From Rhizobium sp. BK316 (GTDB lineage Bacteria; Pseudomonadota; Alphaproteobacteria; Rhizobiales; Rhizobiaceae): 64,000 nt of DNA. The notes under the pieces are model-generated. The model did no database searches. It was given only the letters and a program-made list of their open reading frames with translations, and was not told the DNA's origin. Of the stretch, positions 27,114-36,284 are shown piece after piece. The stretch is taken from assembly GCF_014193695.1 (NCBI RefSeq), contig NZ_JACHZR010000001.1:161309-225308 (forward strand), read 5' to 3'. The position numbers and the translations under genes are program-made. The number at the start of each line of letters is the position of its first letter. Position 1 is the stretch's first letter.

Positions 27114-28244
27114 TCAGACGACGAGTGCCAATGCCGGTCCCTGGTTGTCGCCCTTGCTTTCCGACTCCTGGCCGACCGTGCTCTCTGGGGTGTCAGCGGC
27201 CAGCAGATTGAACTCCCGACGTTCTTTCTCCGACACGATCGCGAGGTCGATGACCTTCTGCAGGTTGGCGGCATGGCGGAAGGTGGGATCGTCCTGCTTG
27301 CCGCTCCTGACCGCTTCGGCAAAGCGCTGATAATTGGTCAGCACTGCAGGCACTTCGATATCACGCCAGGTGGCGCTTTCAATGTCGTCACCGAGGCAGC
27401 CGCGAAGATCCGAGCCGCTGGGACGGTGGATGACTTCGAGGCTGCCTTTCTCGCCATAGATGCGCAGCTTCAGCTCGTTCAGATGCCCGGTCGCCCAGCG
27501 GCTGGCATGGATGACGCCGAGCGCGCCATTGGCGAAATCGACCGACATGGTGAAGCTGTCATTCGCATCGAGCATATATTCGCCGATCTGGCCGCCCGGC
27601 GCTTTGTTGAAGGTCTTGAGCCGCGCAAAGACGTGGTCGATATCGGTCGCAGCGCCATAGGCGGCGAAATCGAGGATATGGATACCAACGTCCCCGAGCA
27701 CGCCGTTCGAGCCATGACCGGTGGACAAGCGCCATAGCCAGCGCGACTCCGTGCGCCAGTCGCCCCAGGCGCGCGACACCAGCCAGCTCTGCAGGTAGGA
27801 GGCTTCCACATGCTTGATCGTCCCCAGTTCGCCGGCGAGTACCATCTCACGGGCGCGCTGCAGCGGTGCGACATTGCGATAGGTGAGGTTGACCATGTTG
27901 ATGACGCCAGCCGCTTCCGCAGCTTCCGTCATCTCCAGGGCATGCGCATAGTTTTCCGCCAGCGGTTTTTCGCAAAAGACATGCTTGCCGGCCGCGATCA
28001 GCGCAAGGCTCGTCGCGTGGTGAACGCGGTCGGGCGTGACGTTTGTGGCAGCATCGAATCTCCCCCAGGCGATCGCCTCGTCGAGCGTGCTGAAGCGTTT
28101 TTCGATGTTGAAATGATCGGCGAATTCATCAAGCCGAGTCCGGTCCGTATCGACGGCGCCGACCACTTCGACACCATCGATCGCGAGGAAGCCGGCAACT
28201 TGGCTCTTGGCCATCATGCCCGTACCAAGAACGAGTAGACGCAT
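27114..28244 (-). CDS. thuB: Gfo/Idh/MocA-family oxidoreductase ThuB
   Basis: A 376-residue NAD(P)-dependent oxidoreductase. The N-terminal Rossmann motif VLGTGMMAKSQVAGF lies in the first 20 residues, the CEKPLAENY motif of the Gfo/Idh/MocA family near 94-102, and GDVGIHILDFAAYG near 186. The ATG follows GAGGAGCATAGAA. It is the last gene of thuEFGKAB. In Sinorhizobium and Agrobacterium, ThuA and ThuB are known to act on trehalose, maltitol and sucrose isomers through 3-keto derivatives. Confidence 0.92.
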   Translation of the reverse strand: MRLLVLGTGMMAKSQVAGFLAIDGVEVVGAVDTDRTRLDEFADHFNIEKRFSTLDEAIAWGRFDAATNVTPDRVHHATSLALIAAGKHVFCEKPLAENYAHALEMTEAAEAAGVINMVNLTYRNVAPLQRAREMVLAGELGTIKHVEASYLQSWLVSRAWGDWRTESRWLWRLSTGHGSNGVLGDVGIHILDFAAYGAATDIDHVFARLKTFNKAPGGQIGEYMLDANDSFTMSVDFANGALGVIHASRWATGHLNELKLRIYGEKGSLEVIHRPSGSDLRGCLGDDIESATWRDIEVPAVLTNYQRFAEAVRSGKQDDPTFRHAANLQKVIDLAIVSEKERREFNLLAADTPESTVGQESESKGDNQGPALALVV

Positions 28245-28255
28245 TTCTATGCTCC

Positions 28256-29041
28256 TCAGCGGTAACCGGCTTCGCCGGCCTGATGCAGTCTCGGGCCGCG
28301 TTCGACGATCGGCTCCAGTGCCTTTTCTACCGGCACATTCGGAGCATCGGTGATGGTTTTCAATGCACCCTCGGGGTTATAGGCCCACTTCACCCCGTTG
28401 ATCAGCACCTTCTGCACATTCGCATCGTGATAGGTCGGATAGGTCTCGTGGCCGGGGCGGAAATAGAAGATATTGCCGGCACCGCGGCGCCAGGTCAGGC
28501 CCGAGCGGAAGACTTCGCCGCCCTGGAACCAGGAGATGAACACCGTTTCCAGTGGCTCCGGCACCGAGAATTGCTCGCCATACATCTCCTCGTTCTCAAG
28601 CTCGAAATGCTCGCCGATGCCGGCTGCGATCGGATGGCGCTGGTTGATCGTCCACAGACGCTCGCGCTCACCCGCTTCGCGCCACTTGAGCGCGCAGGGC
28701 GTGCCCATCAGCCGCTTGAAGATCTTCGAGAAATGGCCGGAATGCAGCACCAGCAGGCCCATGCCTTCCCACACCCGCTTGGCGACACGCTCGACGACGA
28801 CGTCGGAAACGGCGCCATGATCCTTATGGCCCCACCAGGTCAGGACATCGGTCTCGGCGAGGCGTGCTTCGCTCAACCCATGCTCGGGCTCCTGCAGCGT
28901 GGCGGTCGTCGCCGAAATCGCCGGATCGGTGTTCAGTGCCTTGGCGATCGTCGTGTGCATGCCTTCGGGGTAGATGCCCCGGACGATCTCATTGGTTGTC
29001 TCGTGGATGTTCTCACCCCAGACGATGGTGCGAATAGACAA
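28256..29041 (-). CDS. thuA: Trehalose utilisation protein ThuA
   Basis: A 261-residue ThuA-family protein with a class I glutamine-amidotransferase-like fold. Motifs include TVWGENxHE-like IVWGENIHE at about residues 6-14, [10 protein letters not shown] near 67, [10 protein letters not shown] near 96, and [16 protein letters not shown] near 189-204. The start is a TTG with AAGGAG seven nt upstream. With ThuB it is needed for conversion of disaccharides to 3-keto forms in rhizobia. It lies 11 nt before thuB. Confidence 0.92.
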   Translation of the reverse strand: MSIRTIVWGENIHETTNEIVRGIYPEGMHTTIAKALNTDPAISATTATLQEPEHGLSEARLAETDVLTWWGHKDHGAVSDVVVERVAKRVWEGMGLLVLHSGHFSKIFKRLMGTPCALKWREAGERERLWTINQRHPIAAGIGEHFELENEEMYGEQFSVPEPLETVFISWFQGGEVFRSGLTWRRGAGNIFYFRPGHETYPTYHDANVQKVLINGVKWAYNPEGALKTITDAPNVPVEKALEPIVERGPRLHQAGEAGYR

Positions 29042-29117
29042 GTTTCTGCTCCTTCACAGCAAGTAGCGGACCGGAACCGATGGGAGGCGGTCAGATCCTG
29101 TTTGTTTGATGGGTTGT

Positions 29118-30146
29118 TCAGGCAGCGCCCTTGAAAGCGAGCCTTTCGAGCGCGCGTCCGGATTGGTCGAAACGGTGAATGCGATCGCCGAGCGGCGATA
29201 CACCCAGTTGCTGGCCGGGCTGGTGGCTCGATACGCCGGTCTCTCGAACGGTAAGCGGTTCGGCCGCGCCGATGTCGAGATAGACGAAGCTGTCCGAGCC
29301 GAGGATTTCCGAGTGGATGACGGTGCCTGTCCAGGCAGGATCCTGATCTCGAAACTCGATATGTTCGGCCCGAATCCCTATCGTGTGGGCATTGTAGGGA
29401 GCCGCGAACGGTCCGGAGAGGAAATTCATCTTCGGCGAGCCGATGAAGCCGGCGACGAAAATCGAGTTCGGGGTCTCGTAGAGTTCGATCGGAGTTCCGA
29501 CTTGTTCGACGACGCCGTCGCGAAGGACGCAGATGCGGTCGGCAAGGGTCATCGCCTCGACCTGATCGTGGGTGACATAGATCATCGTGGTGTCATGCAT
29601 GCCGCGATGAAGCTTGGCGATCTCCAACCTTGTGGCGACGCGCAGCGCGGCATCGAGGTTCGACAATGGTTCGTCGAACAGGAAGACCTTCGGGTCGCGA
29701 ACGATGGCGCGGCCGATCGCGACGCGCTGGCGTTGGCCGCCCGAAAGCTGGCGCGGCAGGCGCTCCAGATAGGGCGAGAGCTGCAGCATGCCGGCTGCCT
29801 GTTCGACGCGCGCCTTGCATTCTTCCCTGGTCCGGCCGGAGAGTTTCATGCCGAAGGCCATGTTTTCGTAGACCGTCATATGCGGATAGAGCGCGTAGGA
29901 CTGGAAGACCATCGCGATGCCGCGCTTCGATGGGGAAAGACGATTGACCGGCTGACCATCGAAGGAAAGCGTGCCTGACGTTATGTCCTCCAGTCCCGAG
30001 ATCAGTCGAAGCAAGGTGGACTTGCCGCAACCGGACGGGCCGACGAAGACCATGAACTCCCCCTTGCGGATGTCCATGCTGACGCCCTTGATGACTTCGA
30101 ATGCGCCGAAGCTCTTGCGGACATTATCGAGTCTAATCTGTGCCAT
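29118..30146 (-). CDS. thuK: Disaccharide ABC transporter ATPase ThuK
   Basis: A 342-residue MalK/UgpC-type ATPase. Walker A GPSGCGKST is at about residues 37-45, the signature LSGGQRQRVAIGRA near 134, and Walker B VFLFDEPLSNLDA near 153, followed by the H-loop in VTHDQVEAMTL. The C-terminal regulatory TOBE domain spans about residues 240-340. It lies 12 nt after thuG and energises the ThuFG permease. Confidence 0.93.
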   Translation of the reverse strand: MAQIRLDNVRKSFGAFEVIKGVSMDIRKGEFMVFVGPSGCGKSTLLRLISGLEDITSGTLSFDGQPVNRLSPSKRGIAMVFQSYALYPHMTVYENMAFGMKLSGRTREECKARVEQAAGMLQLSPYLERLPRQLSGGQRQRVAIGRAIVRDPKVFLFDEPLSNLDAALRVATRLEIAKLHRGMHDTTMIYVTHDQVEAMTLADRICVLRDGVVEQVGTPIELYETPNSIFVAGFIGSPKMNFLSGPFAAPYNAHTIGIRAEHIEFRDQDPAWTGTVIHSEILGSDSFVYLDIGAAEPLTVRETGVSSHQPGQQLGVSPLGDRIHRFDQSGRALERLAFKGAA

Positions 30147-30158
30147 ATCTCGCTTTCC

Positions 30159-30989
30159 TCAGCCTTTGACGCCGCCGGCCGTCAGCCCGGAAATGATCCG
30201 GCGTTGAAAAATAAGGACAAGGATGACGACGGGCACGGTGACGATGACCGATGCCGCCATGATATTGCCCCAGGGGATTTCGAACTGACTGCCGCCCGAA
30301 AGCAGAGCGATCGCCACCGGCACCGTCCGTTGCGCGTCCGACGAGGTGAACGTCAGGGCGAACAGAAATTCATTCCAGGCCGTGATGAAGGCGAGCAGAC
30401 CGGTGGTGACGAGGGCGGGCCACATCAGCGGCATGAATACCTGGGTAATGATCACCCAGGGGGAGGCGCCATCGACGATGGCCGCCTCCTCGATCTCGAT
30501 CGGCAGATCGCGCATGAATGTGGTCAGCACCCAGACCGTGAAGGGCAGCGTGAAGATCATATAGGAGAAGATCAGCGCGAAGGGCGTGTTGAAGATGCCG
30601 ATCCAGCGGATGAGTTCGAAAAGCCCCGCCAGCACCGCGATCTGCGGAAACATCGACACGGACAGGATGGTCAGCATCAAAAGCGCCCGACCCCGGAAAT
30701 GCACACGGGCAAGCGCGTAGGATGCGGTCACGGCGAGCAGCAGCGAGGCAGCGACCACGAGGCAGGCAATGAGCAGGGAATTGCCGAGGCTGCGGATGAA
30801 GCTGCCTGTCGTCAACACGCCGGTATAGTTTTCGAGCGAGATCGAGGTCGGCCAGTAGGTGACCTCGAAGAGGGCGGTGCCAGCTTTGAAGCTTGTCAGA
30901 ATCGCATAATAGAACGGGAAGACCGCGATGACGACGATGACGGCGACCAGCAGATAGAACAGGGTATTCTTGGTGGCTGTAAGCAGCAT
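30159..30989 (-). CDS. thuG: Disaccharide ABC transporter permease ThuG
   Basis: A 276-residue MalG-type inner-membrane permease with six predicted membrane segments. The EAA-type loop that contacts the ATPase is visible as EEAAIVDGASPWVII near residue 178. The start is set at the ATG at 30989, which overlaps the thuF stop as TGATG; a longer frame would overlap thuF by 40 nt. Confidence 0.9.
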   Translation of the reverse strand: MLLTATKNTLFYLLVAVIVVIAVFPFYYAILTSFKAGTALFEVTYWPTSISLENYTGVLTTGSFIRSLGNSLLIACLVVAASLLLAVTASYALARVHFRGRALLMLTILSVSMFPQIAVLAGLFELIRWIGIFNTPFALIFSYMIFTLPFTVWVLTTFMRDLPIEIEEAAIVDGASPWVIITQVFMPLMWPALVTTGLLAFITAWNEFLFALTFTSSDAQRTVPVAIALLSGGSQFEIPWGNIMAASVIVTVPVVILVLIFQRRIISGLTAGGVKG

Positions 30990-31975
30990 CAGTGTTCGCG
31001 CCCCCCGAGTCTGACGCGGCCGAGCCATATGTAGAGCACGGTGACCGACGCGATGATGAGAAAGAGAACGGTGGAGGCGGTTGCGCCATAGGCGAACTTG
31101 TCGAAATCGAAGAGGTTCTCGCGCGCCATGACCGACATGGTCTTGGTCTGGGCGTTGTTCGGCGTCAGCACATAGATCAGATCGAAAATGCGCATGGCAT
31201 CGAGCATGCGAAAAATCACTGCGACCATGATCGCCGGGCGTATCAGCGGCAGGGTCAGCCGCCAGAATACCCTGACGGGGTTGATCCCGTCGATCTTGGC
31301 AGCCTCGTAGATGTCGGCCGGAACCATCTGCAGGGCAGCGAGGATAAGCAGTGCCATAAACGGCGTCGTCTTCCAGACGTCGACGATCAGAACGGCGATC
31401 ATCGCTGTCTGAGGATCAGCGGTCCACGCGATCTTCTGGCTGATGAGCCCCAGGCCGAGAAGCATGTCGTTGAGGATGCCGAACTGGTCGTTGAGCATCC
31501 AGGCCCACATCTTGGCCGAAACGATGGTCGGGATCGCCCAGGGAATAAGGATGGCGGCGCGCACGATGCCGCGGCCAACGAACTGCGCGTTCAGCACAAG
31601 AGCGACGATGAGGCCGAGCGCGGTTTCGATCGTCACCGACAACAGCGTGAATTTTGCCGTGTTCCAGACCGCGCCCCACCAAGCGGGATCGGCCAGCAGT
31701 CCTCTATAGATCGTGCGGCCGCTCTTCAGGGTGACCCAGGAAAGATAGTTGTCGAAGCCGACGAACTGGGCATCGCCGAGGTTCGTCAGCGACGCATTGG
31801 TGAAGCTGAAATAGATGGTGCGGAACAGCGGCCAGCCGGCAACGATGGCCAGGATCAGCAGGGTCGGAGCCAGGAAGATCCAGGCAGACCGGATGCGTTC
31901 CGAGCGCAGATCCGAAGAGATCGCCTTTGCGCGCGCGCCCGTGCTCAGATTTTGGGAGACTGCAACTTCACTCAT
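30989..31975 (-). CDS. thuF: Disaccharide ABC transporter permease ThuF
   Basis: A 328-residue MalF/UgpA-type permease with a cytoplasmic N-terminus of about 30 residues followed by membrane segments starting with SAWIFLAPTLLILAIVAGWP. The coupling loop includes IYEAAKIDGINPVRVFWRL near residue 220. It is coupled to thuG by TGATG and lies 84 nt after thuE. Confidence 0.92.
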   Translation of the reverse strand: MSEVAVSQNLSTGARAKAISSDLRSERIRSAWIFLAPTLLILAIVAGWPLFRTIYFSFTNASLTNLGDAQFVGFDNYLSWVTLKSGRTIYRGLLADPAWWGAVWNTAKFTLLSVTIETALGLIVALVLNAQFVGRGIVRAAILIPWAIPTIVSAKMWAWMLNDQFGILNDMLLGLGLISQKIAWTADPQTAMIAVLIVDVWKTTPFMALLILAALQMVPADIYEAAKIDGINPVRVFWRLTLPLIRPAIMVAVIFRMLDAMRIFDLIYVLTPNNAQTKTMSVMARENLFDFDKFAYGATASTVLFLIIASVTVLYIWLGRVRLGGREH

Positions 31976-32059
31976 GGAATATCCGCTTCATGAGACAATC
32001 GACGACGGCGCTGTCGGAAGCGGCAGCGACGGGATATCCGACGCTGCCGCCTCGATTTG

Positions 32060-33325
32060 TTACCAGCCGCTGCCTTGCAGGGTCGTCAGATCGGCTTCGA
32101 GAAGCTCGAGGTTCTCTTCGGCGGTGCCGCTGCCGGACAGCGTGTTGTGCACGGCTGTCCAGAACTTGGCGGAAACCTCATTGTACTTGACCTTGGCAAC
32201 AGCCGACGGACGCGGCACCGCGTTTTCGAAGATCGGCTTCCAATTCGGCATGAACGGCTGCGCAGCAGCAATGTCCTTGTCGTCGTAAAGCGCCGACAAG
32301 GTCGGCAGGTTGGAAAGCTCGATGGCGCGTTGCTTCTGGCTTTCCTTCGACGTCAGGAACTTGACGAGTTCGATCGCCGCATCCGGGTTCTTCGAATATT
32401 TCGAGACGGCGAGATTCCAGCCGCCGAGCGTCGACGAGGGCTTGTCGCCTTCTGCGGCAACGGGAAGCGTCGTTACGTCGAACTTGCCTTTGACCGGGCT
32501 GTCGGCGCCGTTGCCCAGCGCATAGGCGTAGGGCCAGTTACGCATGAAAACGGCGTTGCCGGTTTGCCAGACACCGCGGGATTCCTCTTCCTGATAGGCG
32601 AGCACGCCGCTCGGTGAAATCGTGCCGATCCAGCCCTTGGCGCGATTGAGCGCGGCCGCAGCCTTCTCGTTATTGATTGAAATCGTACCGTCGGTCTCGA
32701 TGATCTGGCCGCCGCCCGACGACTTGACCCATTCAAGCGCATCGCAGGTCAGGCCTTCATAGGCATTGCCCTGGAAGACGTAACCCCACAGATCCTTCTG
32801 GCCGGCGGCGCGTTCCTTCTCCTGGATTTCCTTGGCGGTGGCCTCCATCTCGTCCCAGGTCTTCGGCGGCTGCTTGCCATATTTCTCAAGCAGATCCTTG
32901 CGGTAGAAGAGGGCCGGCGCATCCGTATAAAGCGGCATTGCGACCAGGCGGCCGTTCACGGTCTGCGATCCGACGATCGCCGGGAAGAAGTCGCCGACGA
33001 CGTCCTTGGTGGCATCCTTGAGATCGACGAACTGGTCCGCCAGCTGCGGAGCCCAGATAACGTCCGTCTGGTAGACATCGACATCCGTGTTGCCGGCCGC
33101 GAGCCAGAGCCGATATTGCGAGAACTGTTCCGTGGACGAAGGCGGCATGGTGACGATCTTGACCGTATTGCCGGTGGCCTTTTCGAAGGCATCGAGCTGC
33201 TTGCGGAACAGATCGAGGTTCTTGCCGGTAGAGCTCGCTGAAATGCTGATCTCGGCGGCATAGGACGGTACTGACGCGCCAATAAGCGCGGCCGCGACGG
33301 CGGCCACCGTGAAACGAAACTTCAT
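32060..33325 (-). CDS. thuE: Trehalose/maltitol/sucrose-type binding protein ThuE
   Basis: A 421-residue MalE-type periplasmic solute-binding protein. The signal peptide (MKFRFTVAAVAAALIGASV) ends after PSYA near residue 23. Family features include VYQTDVIWAPQLADQF near residue 80 and TLGGWNLAVSKYSKNPDAA near 305. It is the first gene of the thu operon and lies opposite thuR across a 300-nt regulatory region. The expected ligands are trehalose, maltitol or sucrose isomers, by analogy with the described thu systems. Confidence 0.92.
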   Translation of the reverse strand: MKFRFTVAAVAAALIGASVPSYAAEISISASSTGKNLDLFRKQLDAFEKATGNTVKIVTMPPSSTEQFSQYRLWLAAGNTDVDVYQTDVIWAPQLADQFVDLKDATKDVVGDFFPAIVGSQTVNGRLVAMPLYTDAPALFYRKDLLEKYGKQPPKTWDEMEATAKEIQEKERAAGQKDLWGYVFQGNAYEGLTCDALEWVKSSGGGQIIETDGTISINNEKAAAALNRAKGWIGTISPSGVLAYQEEESRGVWQTGNAVFMRNWPYAYALGNGADSPVKGKFDVTTLPVAAEGDKPSSTLGGWNLAVSKYSKNPDAAIELVKFLTSKESQKQRAIELSNLPTLSALYDDKDIAAAQPFMPNWKPIFENAVPRPSAVAKVKYNEVSAKFWTAVHNTLSGSGTAEENLELLEADLTTLQGSGW

Positions 33326-33341
33326 TTTCTCCTCCCAAAGA

Positions 33342-33361
33342 CCAAATTGAAATCGATTTGG
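33342..33361. promoter_or_regulatory. ThuR-type operator, site 1
   Basis: A LacI-type palindrome: CCAAAT and ATTTGG arms flank a perfect AAATCGATTT core (33350-33359). It lies 17 nt upstream of the thuE start. The 14-mer TTGAAATCGATTTG here recurs identically at 33521-33534. Confidence 0.7.
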
Positions 33362-33520
33362 TTATGAAAAACTGTCAGAAGGTCGATATCATGTCAAGGG
33401 AGGTTCTAATTTACGACCTTCGCTTGTTTATAAATGAAGAATATCATTTAAAATCAACGCGAAACCCGAATGGCATGATTTTCCAAATCGCGCCGATATT
33501 CATTTCTGCGATCAAGGAAA

Positions 33521-33535
33521 TTGAAATCGATTTGA
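33521..33535. promoter_or_regulatory. ThuR-type operator, site 2
   Basis: TTGAAATCGATTTGA has the same AAATCGATTT core as site 1. It lies 90 nt upstream of thuR. Two sites 174 nt apart in the divergent region would allow a looped repression complex covering both promoters. Confidence 0.68.
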
Positions 33536-33625
33536 GAAAATATAATCGACGGCATAGAATGTGGAATTTGCGGAGCCGATGGTATAGATGCCCGGCAGCG
33601 CAGGCGATGAAAGTCATTTCGGTCA

Positions 33626-34651
33626 ATGAAACTCAAAGAGTTCGCAAAACAACTTGGACTGTCTCCAACGACCGTCAGCCGTGCGCTTAGTGGCTATCCC
33701 GAGGTAAGCGAGGTAACGCGCGCCCGCGTCGTCCAGGAGGCGGTGCGGTTGGGCTATCGACCGAACGTCAATGCGGTCAGGCTGAAAACCGGCCGGGTGG
33801 GCGCCATCGGCGTCGTCATGGGGCGCGCCGGCGAGTTCCATTTCGCGGAATTCATGGCCGGCATGGCGGAGCGTCTTGTTACGGAAGACACTGACATTCT
33901 GGTCATTCCGATGGCTGATCCCGAATACGATGCTGAGATGCAACTTTACAGGCGGTTGGCGGAAAGCCAGCGGGTTGATGCAATCATTGTGCATTCGCCT
34001 CGGCCCAATGACCAGCGCATCGCTCTGCTGCATGAGTTGGGAATGCCGTTTCTCGTTCATGGCCGTTCCGACATCGAGGTGCCGCACCCTTGGCTCGATA
34101 TCGATAATGAAGGGGCTGTGCGCCGTGCGACCTCACATCTGATCGATCTCGGTCATACGAGGATTGCGATGATCAATGGCCGCCAAGGAGCGACCTATGC
34201 GCTGCATCGCGACATTGGCTATCGCAGTGCGCTGCAGAGCTATGGAATGGAGGTCGATCCGCAACTGATCGCCAACGGCAATTTCACCGACGAGCTCGGC
34301 TTCCGTTTTGCACGGTCATTTCTCGAACAACCGAAGCCGCCAACCGCGTTTGTCGCCGGGTCCATGATGACGGCGCTCGGCATTTACCGGGCCGCGCGTT
34401 CGCTCGGGCTTCAGATTGGCAGCGACGTCTCGGTTATCGCTCACGATGACGTCTTTCCCTATTTGACGGCCGATAACATGGTCCCGTCGCTGTCGGCGAC
34501 CCGCTCGTCGATGCGTGCCGCAGGCACGCGGTGCGCCGATCTCGTGCTGCAGCTTTTGGCCGGGCGTTCGCCGCTGGAAATTCACGAGCTTTGGCCGGTC
34601 GAGCTTATCCTGCGCGAGTCCACCGGGCCGGTGCGGGCGCTCCAGACGTGA
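33626..34651 (+). CDS. thuR: LacI-family regulator ThuR
   Basis: A 341-residue LacI-family regulator. The HTH occupies the first 25 residues (LKEFAKQLGLSPTTVSRALS), with the hinge helix RARVVQEAVRLGYRPN following. The remainder is a sugar-binding periplasmic-like domain with DNEGAVRRATSHLIDLGHTR near 155. It is divergent from thuEFGKAB, as in Sinorhizobium meliloti, where ThuR is the local regulator. The two palindromes in the intergenic region are its probable sites. Confidence 0.92.
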   Translation: MKLKEFAKQLGLSPTTVSRALSGYPEVSEVTRARVVQEAVRLGYRPNVNAVRLKTGRVGAIGVVMGRAGEFHFAEFMAGMAERLVTEDTDILVIPMADPEYDAEMQLYRRLAESQRVDAIIVHSPRPNDQRIALLHELGMPFLVHGRSDIEVPHPWLDIDNEGAVRRATSHLIDLGHTRIAMINGRQGATYALHRDIGYRSALQSYGMEVDPQLIANGNFTDELGFRFARSFLEQPKPPTAFVAGSMMTALGIYRAARSLGLQIGSDVSVIAHDDVFPYLTADNMVPSLSATRSSMRAAGTRCADLVLQLLAGRSPLEIHELWPVELILRESTGPVRALQT

Positions 34652-34779
34652 GCAACAGACGTTTGTAGAACTTCCGAGATTGGCTTCCAACAGGAGCGAC
34701 GGCGACATCTCTTAACATTAGTTCATCCATCTTGACGCCGGTTTGTGGCGTACTTGCTTCATCCATCGGAAGGATGAAC

Positions 34780-35166
34780 ATGACTGGCAAACTCGCGCGG
34801 CGAACACCGCGGATATCGAACGGGGCGAAGGCGAGCAACGCCTCGGGAGCACAATCCTACGTCAAGCTCATTTTGAGAGAGATCATCGGATTCTCGATAG
34901 CTGCCCTTGTGCTGAGCGTCGCCAGGGCGAGCTATGCCCATTACATGGTTTTGGCGTCGTTGTGGATTCCATCGTGCCTCGCCACCATCGGGCGCCACCG
35001 CAGGCGCTCGCGCACCGATAAAAGGCGGCCTGCCATGACGGACTATCTGCTGTCCCATCTGGCCGAGACGCTTTTGCTGCTCCAGTGGTTTTATATCGCA
35101 ATCGTCGCTTTCGGCGATTTTTTTGCGTCACAGCCTATCATTCTGCGAAGCATCGGGTCGTATTGA
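34780..35166 (+). CDS. Small hypothetical membrane protein
   Basis: A 128-residue ORF I do not recognise. The ATG at 34780 is preferred because GGAAGG lies six nt upstream. The N-terminus is basic (KLARRTPR); two hydrophobic segments follow, at about residues 40-70 (IIGFSIAALVLSVA region) and 94-115 (LLLLQWFYIAIVAFG), separated by a strongly basic RHRRRSRTDKRR loop. Size and layout resemble small rhizobial regulators of exopolysaccharide synthesis, but no motif supports that. It could be a two-pass inner-membrane protein or a chance ORF. Confidence 0.4.
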   Translation: MTGKLARRTPRISNGAKASNASGAQSYVKLILREIIGFSIAALVLSVARASYAHYMVLASLWIPSCLATIGRHRRRSRTDKRRPAMTDYLLSHLAETLLLLQWFYIAIVAFGDFFASQPIILRSIGSY

Positions 35167-35680
35167 GGGTTCAATCGTGCGGCTCCACGCCTCGCGCGAA
35201 ATATCCGTATTCGCGGTTTCGAGGCTCGAAGCAACTGGCCGGGCTTGGGGTTTACAGCCCGGCCAGCTCATATCGAGCGAAATCGGGGGAGTTCGCCCGA
35301 TATATTGCGTCGCAAAACATCCTTTCGACCTGCGACGACTGCCCGCTATGCGGACGTTGCGCAACCCTTGCGTGGGCGGGCTCGGTATCAAGCCGCACAC
35401 CGGTCGTCTTCATTTGTCAGCAGAAGATCATGAATGCGGATTTCTGGGTTTTAAAAAATGTTGAGTTTTGTTGGTTGCCGGCCGGGCCGGTTACAGCTCG
35501 CAAATCCCTCGGGGCACAAGCGACACGATGAAGGATCCGTGAGGAGGGAAGTCGCCCAACAAGCGCACGGGGGATATGAGATGTTCCTTTCTCATGTAGC
35601 GGGCTCGTTCACGATGGGCCGACGTTGAAACCTTGTTTTCAGTGAGCATGTCGCGGCAATGAATGGCCGGCATATTGCCT
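35167..35680. other. Non-coding stretch with a long perfect stem-loop
   Basis: No supported gene. CTGGCCGGGCT (35235-35245) and AGCCCGGCCAG (35256-35266) form a perfect 11-bp stem with a 10-nt loop. No T-run follows on either strand. The short ORFs here lack ribosome sites and recognisable content. Confidence 0.5.
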
Positions 35681-36070
35681 TCACGGGAGCGCCTCTTGGT
35701 GCACATCTCCCAGAACGAGCTTCACCGCATATCGGAGTTGATCGTCCTCGGTTCGACTGGCGGGAACATAGACGGACGACTTGACGGTGGCTTCGCCTTG
35801 TTCGCCTGGCAGATGCCGCTCGAGCCCGGCTTCGCCGGCAACCGTTTCCGTGCCGCGCAATGCCGCCGGAATGCTCTGCACGACCTCGATATCCGGCGCG
35901 ATCCCCAAGGCCTGGATCGAGCGGCCCGACGGTGTGTAGACGCGCGACGTTGTAAGGCTCATGGCGGCGTTGTCATCGAGTGGAACGACTGTCTGAACAA
36001 CACCCTTGCCGAACGATCGCGTGCCGACGATTGTTGCCCGGCGATGGTCCTGGAGGGCACCGGATACGGC
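35681..36070 (-). pseudogene. 5'-truncated remnant of a C-terminal processing protease (ctpA, S41 family)
   Basis: The minus strand encodes only the end of an S41 peptidase. In one frame it reads AVSGALQDHRRATIVGTRSF, then GKGVVQTVVPLDDNAAM, then TSRVYTPSGRSIQALGIAPDIEV, and ends normally at 35681. The stretch matches the region after the catalytic Ser through to the C-terminus of CtpA. The catalytic Ser (GSASASE-type motif) and PDZ domain are missing. An in-frame stop lies just upstream of 36075 and there is no start codon or ribosome site. It is a broken copy, presumably left by a deletion or rearrangement beside the efflux genes. Confidence 0.82.
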
Positions 36071-36284
36071 TCGGGATCTTCGCCAGTTAATTTAACTTAA
36101 TCGAACTTTGCCGATCTTTGACCGCATCGCGATACCGATCCGCTACATCCCATTCGGAATGACCCCGGCTCAGAAGAGCACACGAGGTCGCGACCTGATG
36201 CGCTACCAGCCCGCTCGCCATCCCGGACGCAACCGCTGCTTTCCACGCCGGCTGACTGAAGATCACGAAAGGAATTCCGCTCTG

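Noticed and set aside
35085..35531. ORFs across the stem-loop region downstream of the small membrane protein
   Set aside because: Cys/Ser/Arg-rich, overlapping each other, no ribosome site; treated as non-coding.
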